DNA of 64,000 nt from Acidiluteibacter sp965660325 (lineage in GTDB: Bacteria; Bacteroidota; Bacteroidia; Flavobacteriales_E; Vicingaceae), in the NCBI GenBank assembly GCA_965660325.1, contig CBFHZL010000004.1, positions 1-64,000 on the forward strand, given 5' to 3'. The notes beneath the pieces are model-generated. The model saw only the letters and a list, made by a program, of their open reading frames with translations, had not been told where the DNA came from and did not search any database. This document shows positions 1 to 8,542 of the stretch, piece by piece. The translations under genes were made by a program, and so were the position numbers. Numbering within the stretch: the first letter of the stretch is position 1; every line of letters starts with the position of its first letter.

Positions 1-594
1 TGCATACGGATTAATGTGCGTATCCTCTGCATAAAACTCTTGACAAAAATTTACCTCATAAATATCACCGCGTTGTATGTGCTGTTTCAGTTGACCAATA
101 CGTTCTAAATAGGCAGCTTTAGACAATCGAGGTGTTAACGTTGGCACTTGATTACCTTCTACTTTTTCTTGAGCAGAAAGTTTTTTGAAGAAGTTATCGA
201 CCTCTTCAGCAGAAAGGTTGTCTGAAATGTAAGCCTCCACCTGATCAGCATTGCGCTTTTTTACCAATAAAATCTGTGGGGCAAAAAAGTAGACTGTTGG
301 AAAACCAATCGGGTTATCACTTTTTGAATGCAATGACTCTAGCTCATTTTTTAGGTCGTAAGATAACCCACCAAAAACCCAATCGTGATTTTGCTGAAAT
401 TGCTCCATTGCAGCAAAGGAATTCTTTTCCGGCATAATAAAGTCATGGACACCATATGCCGCTAGCCAATCGTATTTACCATACTCATCTTTGTATTGAT
501 TGGAATGAAGAATAGTAGCCGTCTCAAACCCTTTGGCAGTGCCAATAAGTTGGGAGTAAGTTATCGACTCAATATTTCTTTGGAGTAATTGCAT
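1..594 (-). CDS. pabB: Aminodeoxychorismate synthase component I (PabB), N-terminal part
   Basis: The gene runs off the left edge of the window, leaving 198 N-terminal codons starting from an ATG at 594. PabB makes 4-amino-4-deoxychorismate from chorismate for folate synthesis. The first ~160 residues resemble the variable N-terminal domain of the anthranilate/aminodeoxychorismate synthase family. Residues ~165-190 contain the start of the chorismate-binding domain, with the recognisable stretch IQRGDIYEVNFCQEF (family pattern I..GDIYQVN..Q.F). The catalytic C-terminal half lies outside the window, so TrpE or another chorismate-binding enzyme cannot be strictly excluded, but the short N-terminal region fits PabB better. 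A perfect -7 element lies 3 nt before the ATG. The gene is divergent from lpxL. Confidence 0.8.
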   Translation of the reverse strand, partial: MQLLQRNIESITYSQLIGTAKGFETATILHSNQYKDEYGKYDWLAAYGVHDFIMPEKNSFAAMEQFQQNHDWVFGGLSYDLKNELESLHSKSDNPIGFPTVYFFAPQILLVKKRNADQVEAYISDNLSAEEVDNFFKKLSAQEKVEGNQVPTLTPRLSKAAYLERIGQLKQHIQRGDIYEVNFCQEFYAEDTHINPYA

Positions 595-597
595 AAT

Positions 598-605
598 CAA
601 AGGTA
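598..605 (-). promoter_or_regulatory. -7 promoter element abutting pabB start
   Basis: TACCTTTG on the minus strand matches the Bacteroidota -7 consensus TAnnTTTG exactly. It ends 3 nt before the pabB ATG, so a transcript from it would begin at or very near the start codon (leaderless). No TTTG was found at the usual distance upstream. Confidence 0.5.
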
Positions 606-680
606 AATAACACGAATTAATTGAATACGTTCAGCCTGCATTTTATCAAAAAAAAGCTGCGGTAAGCTCAAGATTTGTTT

Positions 681-688
681 TAGCTTTG
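681..688 (+). promoter_or_regulatory. -7 promoter element for lpxL
   Basis: TAGCTTTG matches TAnnTTTG and lies 27 nt before the ATG at 716. No clear -33 TTTG at 17-23 nt spacing was seen. Confidence 0.45.
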
Positions 689-715
689 TTGTCCAACTAT
701 ACAGCAACCATTTAA

Positions 716-1600
716 ATGCTCAGCAAACTTTTATACTACCTTTTTATAAAACCCCTATCCTTACTGCCTTTCTGGGTAATCTACCGTATCTCTGATGTTG
801 TATTCGTATTAATATATTTTATTGTGGGATACCGCAAAAAAGTAGTTTTAGGCAATCTGCAGCGTTCCTTTCCCGAAAAATCACCAAAAGAGATTAAGGC
901 GATTATGTTTCAATTCTACCGGCACTTTTGCGACCTTATTTTAGAAAGTATAAAAGGGTTTAGCATCTCTTCGTCTGAAGCGCAAAAAAGAATGAAGTCG
1001 ATTCATGTGGACATCATTAACGATTTTGGAAAAGCAGGAAAAGATGTCGTATTAGTTGGAGGACACTATGGTAACTGGGAACTATTTGCAGTGGCAGTTG
1101 GACCAACCATCAACATCAAACCGATCGCGTTATTTACGCCATTGGCTAACAAATTCTTTGATGAGAAAGTGAAAGCTAGCCGCTCTAGATTTGGATTAAA
1201 TTTACTTCCTAGCTCAAAGGTTAGGCAATTAATGGCAGAGCAGTCGGAAGAAAAACGGATGATTATTTTTGGTGCCGACCAATCGCCCAGAAAAGGACAA
1301 CGAGCCTATTGGATGAATTTTTTAAATCAAGAAACAGGGGTGCAATTTGGCGCCGAGAAATTTGCAAAGGAATACGATTGCGCTGTGGTCTATGGACACA
1401 TCCGAAGATTGAAAAGAGGACATTTTCAGATAGAATACCAAACCATCTGTGCTGATGCAAGCAAAACCGAATACGGAGAAATTACCCAGAAACACACTAA
1501 ATTATTAGAGGCAGAAATCGTTAAGTCTCCTGCTTACTGGCTTTGGAGCCACAAAAGGTGGAAACACAAAAGACCGGAAGGAGAAGTATTGAATAATTGA
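716..1600 (+). CDS. lpxL: Lipid A biosynthesis acyltransferase (LpxL/HtrB family)
   Basis: Inner-membrane lysophospholipid acyltransferase that adds secondary acyl chains to lipid A precursors during lipopolysaccharide synthesis. An N-terminal hydrophobic segment (about residues 10-40) anchors it. The family's HX4D/E active site is visible as HYGNWE (H117, E122), followed by a conserved basic and glycine-rich central region. The length of 294 residues is normal for LpxL/LpxM proteins. It ends just before a hairpin shared with the convergent hemH. Which acyl chain it transfers cannot be told from sequence; LpxL and LpxM differ little. Other lipopolysaccharide genes in the window are kdsD, lptB and lptE. 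Confidence 0.85.
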   Translation: MLSKLLYYLFIKPLSLLPFWVIYRISDVVFVLIYFIVGYRKKVVLGNLQRSFPEKSPKEIKAIMFQFYRHFCDLILESIKGFSISSSEAQKRMKSIHVDIINDFGKAGKDVVLVGGHYGNWELFAVAVGPTINIKPIALFTPLANKFFDEKVKASRSRFGLNLLPSSKVRQLMAEQSEEKRMIIFGADQSPRKGQRAYWMNFLNQETGVQFGAEKFAKEYDCAVVYGHIRRLKRGHFQIEYQTICADASKTEYGEITQKHTKLLEAEIVKSPAYWLWSHKRWKHKRPEGEVLNN

Positions 1601-1610
1601 TGTTTTTTAA

Positions 1611-1641
1611 AATGCCTCCAAGGAAAACCCTCGAAGGCATT
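1611..1641. terminator. Hairpin between convergent lpxL and hemH
   Basis: A 7-bp outer stem (AATGCCT/AGGCATT) with a partly paired interior (AGG/CCT) occupies the 46-nt gap between the two convergent genes. It is followed by four T on the minus strand only, so it more probably ends hemH transcripts; the U tract is weak. Confidence 0.5.
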
Positions 1642-1646
1642 GAGCA

Positions 1647-2660
1647 TTAAACTCGCTCTAAAATCATATCCTTTATCGCATCGACCCAAACTGGATGGGC
1701 ATTTAAACTCTCGACTAGTTGCAGTTTTTCGCCACCATGCTCTTCCCAAATCTCTTGGTATTCAACACCAATCTCCACAGTAGTTTCGAGGCAATCTGCT
1801 ACAAAAGCAGGACTAAATGCTAACATTTTCTTCATTCCGCCCTTGGCTTTTTCTTCTACTACTTTATCAGAAAATGGCGTTAACCACTTATTGTCTAGTC
1901 GAGATTGGAAAGCAACCGTATATTTCTCTTCAGGTATGCCTAATCGCTCAGCTATTAAGCGAGTAGTGGCAAAACAAGTCGCTTTATAACAATACTTATT
2001 CGTATCCGTTAGTTCATTTTCGCAGTTGTGATCAGCACAAGGAGATCCATCCAAATAGACCTTGTCAACATGGCGCTCTGGTACACCATGGTAAGAGAAT
2101 AAGAAATGCTCATATTCGTTTAAGTCGTATTGTTTTGCGCGCTCCACGCATGCATCAATAAAGCCAGGATGATCCCAATACTGACTGATAAATGTAACGT
2201 CAGGAATTACCCACCATTTGCTCATAATTTTCATGGCCTTCTCAATAGCAGAACCAGTACTAGCAGATGCATAATGAGGAAACATTGGAAAAACAACAAT
2301 CTTCGTGTAGTTTAGCATACGCATCTCTGCCATCACCTTATCCATACTTGGGTTTTGATACCGCATAGCTAAATGCACACCGAATTGATCACCTAACTTT
2401 TCTTGTAGCATCGCTTGTACCTCCTCTCCATAAATTAAAAGTGGAGAACCTTTATCGGTCCACAGCTCTTTGTAAATCTTAGAGGAGCTAAATGAGCGAA
2501 ACGGCACGATAATTAGGTTCACTAAAATTTTACGCAATAACCAAGGAATATCGATTACTCTAGGATCGTTCAAAAATTCTCTTAAATAAGGACGAACATC
2601 TTTAACTTTAGGGCTATCTGGGGTTCCTAAATTGACGATTAATACACCTGTTTTATCCAT
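1647..2660 (-). CDS. hemH: Ferrochelatase (HemH)
   Basis: Inserts Fe2+ into protoporphyrin IX in the last step of protoheme synthesis. The N-terminus GVLIVNLGTPDSP and the SYHGVPERH block are diagnostic; H191 is the likely metal-inserting histidine and E292 in DCLETTVEI the conserved acidic partner. The length of 337 residues is normal. Four cysteines (C208, C213, C224, C229) form a cluster in the segment after the active-site histidine and might hold a metal or Fe-S centre. It lies 80 nt downstream of lpdA on the same strand with a hairpin between them, so the two may be read together or separately. Confidence 0.95.
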   Translation of the reverse strand: MDKTGVLIVNLGTPDSPKVKDVRPYLREFLNDPRVIDIPWLLRKILVNLIIVPFRSFSSSKIYKELWTDKGSPLLIYGEEVQAMLQEKLGDQFGVHLAMRYQNPSMDKVMAEMRMLNYTKIVVFPMFPHYASASTGSAIEKAMKIMSKWWVIPDVTFISQYWDHPGFIDACVERAKQYDLNEYEHFLFSYHGVPERHVDKVYLDGSPCADHNCENELTDTNKYCYKATCFATTRLIAERLGIPEEKYTVAFQSRLDNKWLTPFSDKVVEEKAKGGMKKMLAFSPAFVADCLETTVEIGVEYQEIWEEHGGEKLQLVESLNAHPVWVDAIKDMILERV

Positions 2661-2680
2661 CTTGTCTTTTTTATAAATTG

Positions 2681-2711
2681 AAAGCGCTGTAAGTATTACC
2701 TACAACGCTTT
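2681..2711 (-). terminator. Hairpin between lpdA and hemH
   Basis: An 11-bp stem with one mismatch (2681-2691 with 2701-2711) and a 9-nt loop sits between lpdA and hemH. The downstream T content on the minus strand is poor, so it may be a partial terminator or an mRNA-stabilising hairpin rather than a strong stop. Confidence 0.45.
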
Positions 2712-2740
2712 TCAAACATTCTTTTTTAAAAATAGTTTTC

Positions 2741-4138
2741 TTAAATGTGAATCGCACGATTGTCAGTAGCAGCTAATGCCGCTTCTTTTAGCGCCTCTGT
2801 AAATGTAGGGTGCGCGTGACTCATTCTTGAAATATCTTCAGCGGTAGCTCTGTATTCCATAGCTACTACTGCTTCTGCAATCATATCAGCCGCCCTTGGA
2901 CCAATAATGTGAACACCAAGAACCTCATCAGTTTCTTTATCTGCAAGCACTTTAACCACGCCATCGGTATCCATACTCGCTCTTGCTCGTCCACTTGCTT
3001 TAAAGGGGAAAGAACCCGCTTTGTAGGCAACTTTTGACTCTTTTAATTGCTCTTCGGTTTGTCCAACACTAGCAACCTCAGGCCATGTGTAAACTACACC
3101 CGGAATTAAGTTATAATCGATATGTGGATGCTCACCATTCATGTGTTCAGCTACAAACATCCCTTCTTCCTCTGCTTTGTGGGCAAGCATAGCTCCTTTT
3201 ACGACATCCCCAATCGCATAAATATTATCGACGTTTGTTTTTAAATGTCCATCGACCTCTACTCTGCCTTTATCATCTAACTTCACTCCAGCTTTATCCA
3301 AACCCAAGTCTTTGGTGTAAGGAGTTCTTCCAACCGATACCAAACAGTAATCAGCTTCCAAGGTTACTTCTTCACCTTTTTTATTGTCAGCTTTTACTGT
3401 TACGGACTTACCGCTATTTTCAACTGATTTCACTTTGTGACTTAACAGAAATTCTACACCAATTTTCTTCAGCGACTTCTGTAATTCTTTACCCATCGTT
3501 TTATCCATGGTTGGTATAATCCCATCCATGTATTCCACTACGGATACTTCAGTTCCTAAACGAGCGTAAACAGATCCTAATTCTAATCCAATTACACCAC
3601 CACCGATAATGATCATTTTTTTCGGCAATTCTTTCAGCTCTAACGCTTCAGTAGAAGTAATTACGCGCTCTTTGTCTAATTTGATAAATGGCAAAGAACC
3701 CGGCTTAGAACCTGTTGCAATGACAATTTTCTTCGCCTCAATTTTAGAATTCTCCTCTCCGGATATAGCCAACACGGTATTGCTTTCAAAAGCTGCCGTC
3801 CCTGTAATCACATCGATTTTATTCTTTTTCATTAAATAATCGATACCGCCAACAGTTTGCTCAACGACTCCACGCTTACGTTTGATCATTTGATCAAAGT
3901 TCACTTTTAAATCTTTCAGACCAATTCCGTGCTCCTCAAACTGATGTTTTGCTTGATAAAAATGCTCCGAAGAATCCAACAATGCTTTTGAAGGAATGCA
4001 ACCTACGTTTAAGCAAGTACCTCCTAAAGAATTATACTTTTCGATGAGTGCTGTTTTCATGCCTAGCTGTGCACATCTAATTGCACAAACATATCCACCA
4101 GGTCCTGATCCAATTATTGCTACATCGTATTTTTCCAT
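2741..4138 (-). CDS. lpdA: Dihydrolipoyl dehydrogenase (E3)
   Basis: FAD- and NAD-dependent E3 subunit of the 2-oxoacid dehydrogenase complexes (pyruvate, 2-oxoglutarate, branched chain) and possibly of glycine cleavage. It reoxidises dihydrolipoamide. Visible features in order: FAD-binding GSGPGG near residue 11, redox-active disulfide GGTCLNVGCIPSK (C42, C47), NAD-binding GGGVIGLELG near residue 180, second FAD motif ending in AIGDV, and the C-terminal dimer-interface HAHPTFTEAL with the catalytic His-Glu pair. The length of 465 residues is normal. The partner E1 and E2 genes are not in the window. The start ATG at 4138 gives a clean Rossmann beginning. Confidence 0.96.
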   Translation of the reverse strand: MEKYDVAIIGSGPGGYVCAIRCAQLGMKTALIEKYNSLGGTCLNVGCIPSKALLDSSEHFYQAKHQFEEHGIGLKDLKVNFDQMIKRKRGVVEQTVGGIDYLMKKNKIDVITGTAAFESNTVLAISGEENSKIEAKKIVIATGSKPGSLPFIKLDKERVITSTEALELKELPKKMIIIGGGVIGLELGSVYARLGTEVSVVEYMDGIIPTMDKTMGKELQKSLKKIGVEFLLSHKVKSVENSGKSVTVKADNKKGEEVTLEADYCLVSVGRTPYTKDLGLDKAGVKLDDKGRVEVDGHLKTNVDNIYAIGDVVKGAMLAHKAEEEGMFVAEHMNGEHPHIDYNLIPGVVYTWPEVASVGQTEEQLKESKVAYKAGSFPFKASGRARASMDTDGVVKVLADKETDEVLGVHIIGPRAADMIAEAVVAMEYRATAEDISRMSHAHPTFTEALKEAALAATDNRAIHI

Positions 4139-4230
4139 CTTTATTTTATTGAGATTTTAATAAGTATTGATCGATTTATCAGCTTGTAAAATTAACGAAA
4201 TATCAACTTAAATGGCCTATAATTGACCGC

Positions 4231-5835
4231 TTATTTACTGCGCACCTTTCTAACGAAGGTAAGCAACAGTAGAAGTGGTGCGAATACCGCTGCTGTGCGA
4301 CCGATTATATCTCCATAGCTTGCATAAACAGTTAATTCACTGCTCTTATTTAGTTGTGCTTTTATGACATCTTTTTTCCACCACTGCGTTCGTTGGATAA
4401 CTTCGCCTCGTTGATTGATAAAGGCAGAAATCCCTGTATTGGCACTTCTGGCAATACTTCTTCGGTAGGAAATCGCCAATAATCTAGCGTATGCTAAATG
4501 CTGTTTATATCCTGGTGTGTCGCTCCACCACCCGTCATTAGTAATAATGAAAATCAACTCTGCTCCTTGATTAATGTATTCCCCAACATACTCTGGGTAA
4601 ACTGATTCGTAGCATATAACTGGCGCAATAGTGGTGCTATCCAAATTCGTAAAATTAGTAGGAGTATTTTGGAACCCCAGAGAACCAGATGCTCCACCTA
4701 ATTTAATGGAAAACTTATCGATAAAACTCAAGTATTTTCTAAACGGTAATTTTTCTACGCCAAGTACAAGCTTCGATTTTCTATGAAGTGCGATATTACG
4801 TGTTCGATCAATCTGCAATGCAGCGTTAAAAATATCGAATCTTCCAGGGCTGTTATCCCTAAATTTTCTGGCAGTAAATGGATATTCTTCTCCTTCGGTA
4901 TACAATCGTGCAGTGGATAAACCGCCAATGTATGTCACATCAGGAAATTTCTCGATGGTTTCTCTAGCACGGTCAGTTCCATAAATGTAATTCAACTCAT
5001 GCTCCCAATAATTGGCAGGAAAGGACGTTTCCGGGGCTACAATATAATCGGTATTTTCATCTACTTTTTGTTCTGCCAATTCAAAAATTCGATCGACTTG
5101 ATCCGACTCGGACATCCCCCCAAACTTGTCGGTGTAGGGATCTATATTCGGCTGTACCACGACTATTTCTACTGGGTCTTTTTGCTCTTCGTACGCATCG
5201 TAAACTGAAAGCGACCAAGCCATTGGACCTACCAATAACAACAACAGAAAAAGTATTCGAAACAATTGATTTTGTACCGGCTGGCGGTAACTGACGATAT
5301 TTCTAACAATGATAAACAGCAACACATTCGACACCAAAATCCACAGCGACCCGCCTAAATGACCGGTATATTCATACCACTGAATCCAATTTGGAGTGTT
5401 GGCCAACGCATTGCCAAAAGTAAGCCACGACCAAGACAACTCCCAATTGAGGTGTAAGTATTCAAATGCCAACCATAACAGCACCAACCCAATATAACCT
5501 TCCTTCTTCCCTACTCGAAACTTTACGATGTAAAATAAAAAAAACACCACAGCCATAAAGAAAGAATTAAAAACAATGGCCATAATCGCTCCCGGAAGTG
5601 ATGCGTGATAAATCCACCAGGTAGTAATCAAGTTAAAAACAAAAAAAGCCAGATAGCTCTGACCAAAAAAGGAAACGGATTGATTGATGCCGTCTTTCGA
5701 CAAATTATGCGCTACAAAGAGCAATGGCACTAAAGCAATAAATATAAAAAAAGTAATCCCGGGAGTTTCAGGCCAAGCTACTGCTAATAGCACACCACTC
5801 AATAACGATAATAACGTATTCTTAATTCGACTCAT
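4231..5835 (-). CDS. lnt: Apolipoprotein N-acyltransferase (Lnt)
   Basis: Inner-membrane enzyme that adds the third acyl chain to the N-terminal cysteine of lipoproteins, the last maturation step before Lol sorting. The N-terminal ~215 residues form several membrane helices, followed by a periplasmic nitrilase-like domain and a last C-terminal helix (about 508-528). The E-K-C catalytic triad is readable: E269 in APETSF, K355 in HRKSKLVLG and C408 in VICYESVYPE. The length of 534 residues is in the normal range. Several probable lipoproteins lie in this window (GldK, LptE, the DUF4249 protein). It is divergent from the endonuclease gene. Confidence 0.93.
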   Translation of the reverse strand: MSRIKNTLLSLLSGVLLAVAWPETPGITFFIFIALVPLLFVAHNLSKDGINQSVSFFGQSYLAFFVFNLITTWWIYHASLPGAIMAIVFNSFFMAVVFFLFYIVKFRVGKKEGYIGLVLLWLAFEYLHLNWELSWSWLTFGNALANTPNWIQWYEYTGHLGGSLWILVSNVLLFIIVRNIVSYRQPVQNQLFRILFLLLLLVGPMAWSLSVYDAYEEQKDPVEIVVVQPNIDPYTDKFGGMSESDQVDRIFELAEQKVDENTDYIVAPETSFPANYWEHELNYIYGTDRARETIEKFPDVTYIGGLSTARLYTEGEEYPFTARKFRDNSPGRFDIFNAALQIDRTRNIALHRKSKLVLGVEKLPFRKYLSFIDKFSIKLGGASGSLGFQNTPTNFTNLDSTTIAPVICYESVYPEYVGEYINQGAELIFIITNDGWWSDTPGYKQHLAYARLLAISYRRSIARSANTGISAFINQRGEVIQRTQWWKKDVIKAQLNKSSELTVYASYGDIIGRTAAVFAPLLLLLTFVRKVRSK

Positions 5836-5869
5836 AGTATTTCAAAGTGACTGTAAAGTTATTAATATT

Positions 5870-5877
5870 TACTTTTG
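5870..5877 (+). promoter_or_regulatory. -7 promoter element for the secreted endonuclease
   Basis: TACTTTTG matches TAnnTTTG; it ends 20 nt before the ATG at 5898. No TTTG was found at 17-23 nt upstream. Confidence 0.5.
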
Positions 5878-5897
5878 TGCTAAATTAAAATGACATT

Positions 5898-7532
5898 ATG
5901 AAAAGATTTTTACTACTTGCACTAAGCATTCCTTTATTTACTTCCGCACAAGTACTAACCGTAAACCAGTCTCAGTTAACTTTTGGAAGTGTTAATGAAC
6001 TGACTACAGACAGTCTACCTTTGGTCATAACCAATACCTCAGCATCACCTGTATCTGTTAACCAATTAAAGTTTTATAACACATACAACTCTACTCCCTT
6101 TTCAGCAAGTGAATCCAATTTCACTATAGCAGCTAATGGAAACAAAACGATTTACGTTAAGTTTAATCCTGAGCATAACATACAGCATAATTCTGAACTT
6201 GTTATCAAGCATACTGCAAACTCAGGGTTTACTTCAGTAGATTTAATTGGTCAAGGAACGTATTCGAAAAACTATTATTCGGCAACTGAGAATAAAGCAG
6301 AAGAGCAATTAAAACTTGCTTTAAAAACAACCATCACCAATGGAATGGCTACTAATATCAGCTACAGCGCCGCAAGAGATGAGATGTTTATGCTCATCGA
6401 CAACGAGAAAACAAATGGACAGTCAGCCAACGTAAACACCTTGGAGTGTGTATATACCGGCACAAAAATTACAGGATATACGAGTCGTTCTGCTGCACAG
6501 AATGGAAACCCTCAGTTCAATACAGAACATACCTTCCCTCAAGGATTTTTCAACTCTAACCTTCCGATGAGAAGCGATTTGCACCATTTATATCCGACAA
6601 CAAACAACTCTAACTCTACACGAGGAAATAAGCCTTTTGGCAATGTTACCGGTGGATCCGCAGTTGGTGGAGGCTCATTCTCTAACAATTCTCTATTTGA
6701 ACCAAGAGATGCACAAAAAGGAACTACAGCAAGAGCAATGATGTATTTTGTATTGCGATACCAAGACTACTCCAACCACTTTTCTGTTCAGCAGAATACT
6801 CTAAAGCAATGGCATGCTACATTTGGTCCTGATACGATTGAAGAGAGACGAAATGATGATATCGCAACTTTTCAAGGGAATAGAAACCCATTCATCGATT
6901 ACCCGCAATTGGTTGACCGAATCACTAACTTCGTAAGCAACTCAGTAGCTCCAACTGTGAATAGTATTGATATCACTCAAGCTTCAATTAATTTCGGTTC
7001 AGTTAGCACTGACACTTTGTTCAATTACATCGTTGTAAATACAGGAAATTCGGTTATTAATCTTTCAAATATATCACTATCCAACACTACTGATTTGAGT
7101 TTTGATCGTGCGTTTACTCCAACTGTAGCTGTGAACCCAGGTGAAGCGTTTACTTTTCCTATCAGACTATCTACTAACACGTTTGGAAACATTAGTGAAA
7201 CCCTTAGCTTTAGTACCGGTCTTCCTGGTTCTCAAGGAAATATTACTGTGCCCATTACAGCCAATGTGATTACCTCTTTAGGAGAAATAACGTTAGCGCA
7301 ATCGATTGCTATTTTTCCTAATCCATTAAAAAATCAACTAACGATTAATAGCCAAGTAAACGGCAACCTGACGGTAAGGTTATACAACGCGCATGGTCAA
7401 GCTACCAAACTAAAGCAATTTAATGGGATGGGTACACATACCTTAAACACAAGTGAATTGAGCAAAGGAGTTTACTTTTTAGAGCTATCAAATAGCAATG
7501 AGCGAATAACTAAAAAGCTCATCAAAAACTAA
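5898..7532 (+). CDS. Secreted endonuclease I with T9SS sorting domain
   Basis: Probable extracellular DNase/RNase of the endonuclease I (NucM/EndA) family. In order: signal peptide (1-17), an ASH-type beta-sandwich domain (about 20-120), the nuclease domain (about 125-345) with FNTEHTFPQ (H211) and the metal/active-site block DLHHLYPT (H229, H230), a second ASH-type domain (about 355-460), and a C-terminal type A T9SS sorting domain from about 470 with FPNP, LYNAHGQ and GVYFLELS motifs. E. coli EndA is about 235 residues, so the accessory domains more than double the size. It should cross the inner membrane by Sec and the outer membrane by T9SS, where PorU would remove the C-terminal domain. 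A strong terminator follows. Single-gene unit. Confidence 0.9.
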   Translation: MKRFLLLALSIPLFTSAQVLTVNQSQLTFGSVNELTTDSLPLVITNTSASPVSVNQLKFYNTYNSTPFSASESNFTIAANGNKTIYVKFNPEHNIQHNSELVIKHTANSGFTSVDLIGQGTYSKNYYSATENKAEEQLKLALKTTITNGMATNISYSAARDEMFMLIDNEKTNGQSANVNTLECVYTGTKITGYTSRSAAQNGNPQFNTEHTFPQGFFNSNLPMRSDLHHLYPTTNNSNSTRGNKPFGNVTGGSAVGGGSFSNNSLFEPRDAQKGTTARAMMYFVLRYQDYSNHFSVQQNTLKQWHATFGPDTIEERRNDDIATFQGNRNPFIDYPQLVDRITNFVSNSVAPTVNSIDITQASINFGSVSTDTLFNYIVVNTGNSVINLSNISLSNTTDLSFDRAFTPTVAVNPGEAFTFPIRLSTNTFGNISETLSFSTGLPGSQGNITVPITANVITSLGEITLAQSIAIFPNPLKNQLTINSQVNGNLTVRLYNAHGQATKLKQFNGMGTHTLNTSELSKGVYFLELSNSNERITKKLIKN

Positions 7533-7545
7533 TTTGAATCTAAAT

Positions 7546-7576
7546 AAAAAAAGCTTCGATCTTCGAAGCTTTTTTT
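7546..7576. terminator. Bidirectional rho-independent terminator
   Basis: A perfect stem AAGCTTCGA/TCGAAGCTT with a 3-nt loop, extended by flanking A5/T5 to 14 bp, lies between the convergent endonuclease gene and the 7606-8490 gene. T runs occur on both strands, so it should serve both genes. Confidence 0.9.
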
Positions 7577-7605
7577 ATTTACAAATTAAGAGTTAAACTA
7601 AACAT

Positions 7606-8490
7606 TTAACGAAATTGATACCGATAAGTAAACATTCCTATCATCGCAGTACTAACCTCAGTACTAATCTCAGGAATTTGATTAATGGAGATACTTGGCC
7701 TGATTTCAGCTGAAAGGTGACTGCTCTTCCAAAAAGAAGAATTTTCTCCCACTCTAAAGTCAACTCCAAATGGAATAGAAACTGCTCCAACAAAACCACT
7801 CCTATTAGTAAAAACCTCCTCTCTAAACATAAAATCTTCGTAAGTTGGCCTTAGCTGGTTTGGCGAATTAGCCGAATAAGTAAAATCTTCGTTTAATTGG
7901 ACATATGTATTAGCGTCAACCGAAAACCCGATTAAAACTCCTGCTCCACCAAATAAAGAAAAACGATTGCACTCTTTAGTATGCAACAAATACGCTACAT
8001 CTACAAACAACTGGGTTTGCTCATAATCCATCGATATTCTCGTAGTAGATGTAGAGTCTATTGGATAGGACATTCCTGTAGAATTAGATGTAACAGTATC
8101 TACTGTAAAGGTTTCAACTTTGCTGTAAGTGTCATAATACACACTTTGATTACCATACATAATCCCTACTCTCAGAGACTTTCGAAAAAAATGATTCGAC
8201 TTATCTTTTCTCGTAACTGCGAAATGAGCATGTGCTCCAACAAGGGTATTCGTCTGATTCTGTTCGTAGTAATACGAATCACTGAACCCCTCCAAGTCAA
8301 TATGTAAAAATTTGGAATTTGGTGCCAACTTCTGAAATGTTTCAATTGTTGAAATACCCGAATTAATAGAATAAGGCCCTACTCCTAATGATAAGCTATT
8401 AAAAACTAATATGGGCGTTTTTTCTTCTTGAGAAAATACACTCAATACAGGTATTAGAGCGCATAACACAAACAAAACCTTCTTTTTCAT
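7606..8490 (-). CDS. Secreted protein, possible outer-membrane barrel, unknown function
   Basis: About 294 residues with a Sec signal peptide (MKKKVLFVLCALIPVLSVFSQ). The ATG at 8490 is preferred over one at 8499 because it puts the lysine-rich n-region first. The mature part has alternating hydrophobic and polar strands, several aromatic-ending segments, and a C-terminus MIGMFTYRYQFR with the aromatic-rich strand typical of outer-membrane beta-barrels. I do not recognise the family. It faces the nuclease gene across a shared terminator and lies 43-50 nt downstream of nothing obvious, so it looks monocistronic. A beta-barrel or surface-exposed role is an inference. Confidence 0.6.
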   Translation of the reverse strand: MKKKVLFVLCALIPVLSVFSQEEKTPILVFNSLSLGVGPYSINSGISTIETFQKLAPNSKFLHIDLEGFSDSYYYEQNQTNTLVGAHAHFAVTRKDKSNHFFRKSLRVGIMYGNQSVYYDTYSKVETFTVDTVTSNSTGMSYPIDSTSTTRISMDYEQTQLFVDVAYLLHTKECNRFSLFGGAGVLIGFSVDANTYVQLNEDFTYSANSPNQLRPTYEDFMFREEVFTNRSGFVGAVSIPFGVDFRVGENSSFWKSSHLSAEIRPSISINQIPEISTEVSTAMIGMFTYRYQFR

Positions 8491-8542
8491 TTGATACATT
8501 TAAAATAAGTAGAGAAGAACGAAGATAATAGAATAATCGTAT

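Noticed and set aside
5898..7532. Defence or anti-phage nuclease
   Set aside because: The signal peptide and T9SS sorting domain point to an extracellular degradative nuclease, and there are no defence-type neighbours.
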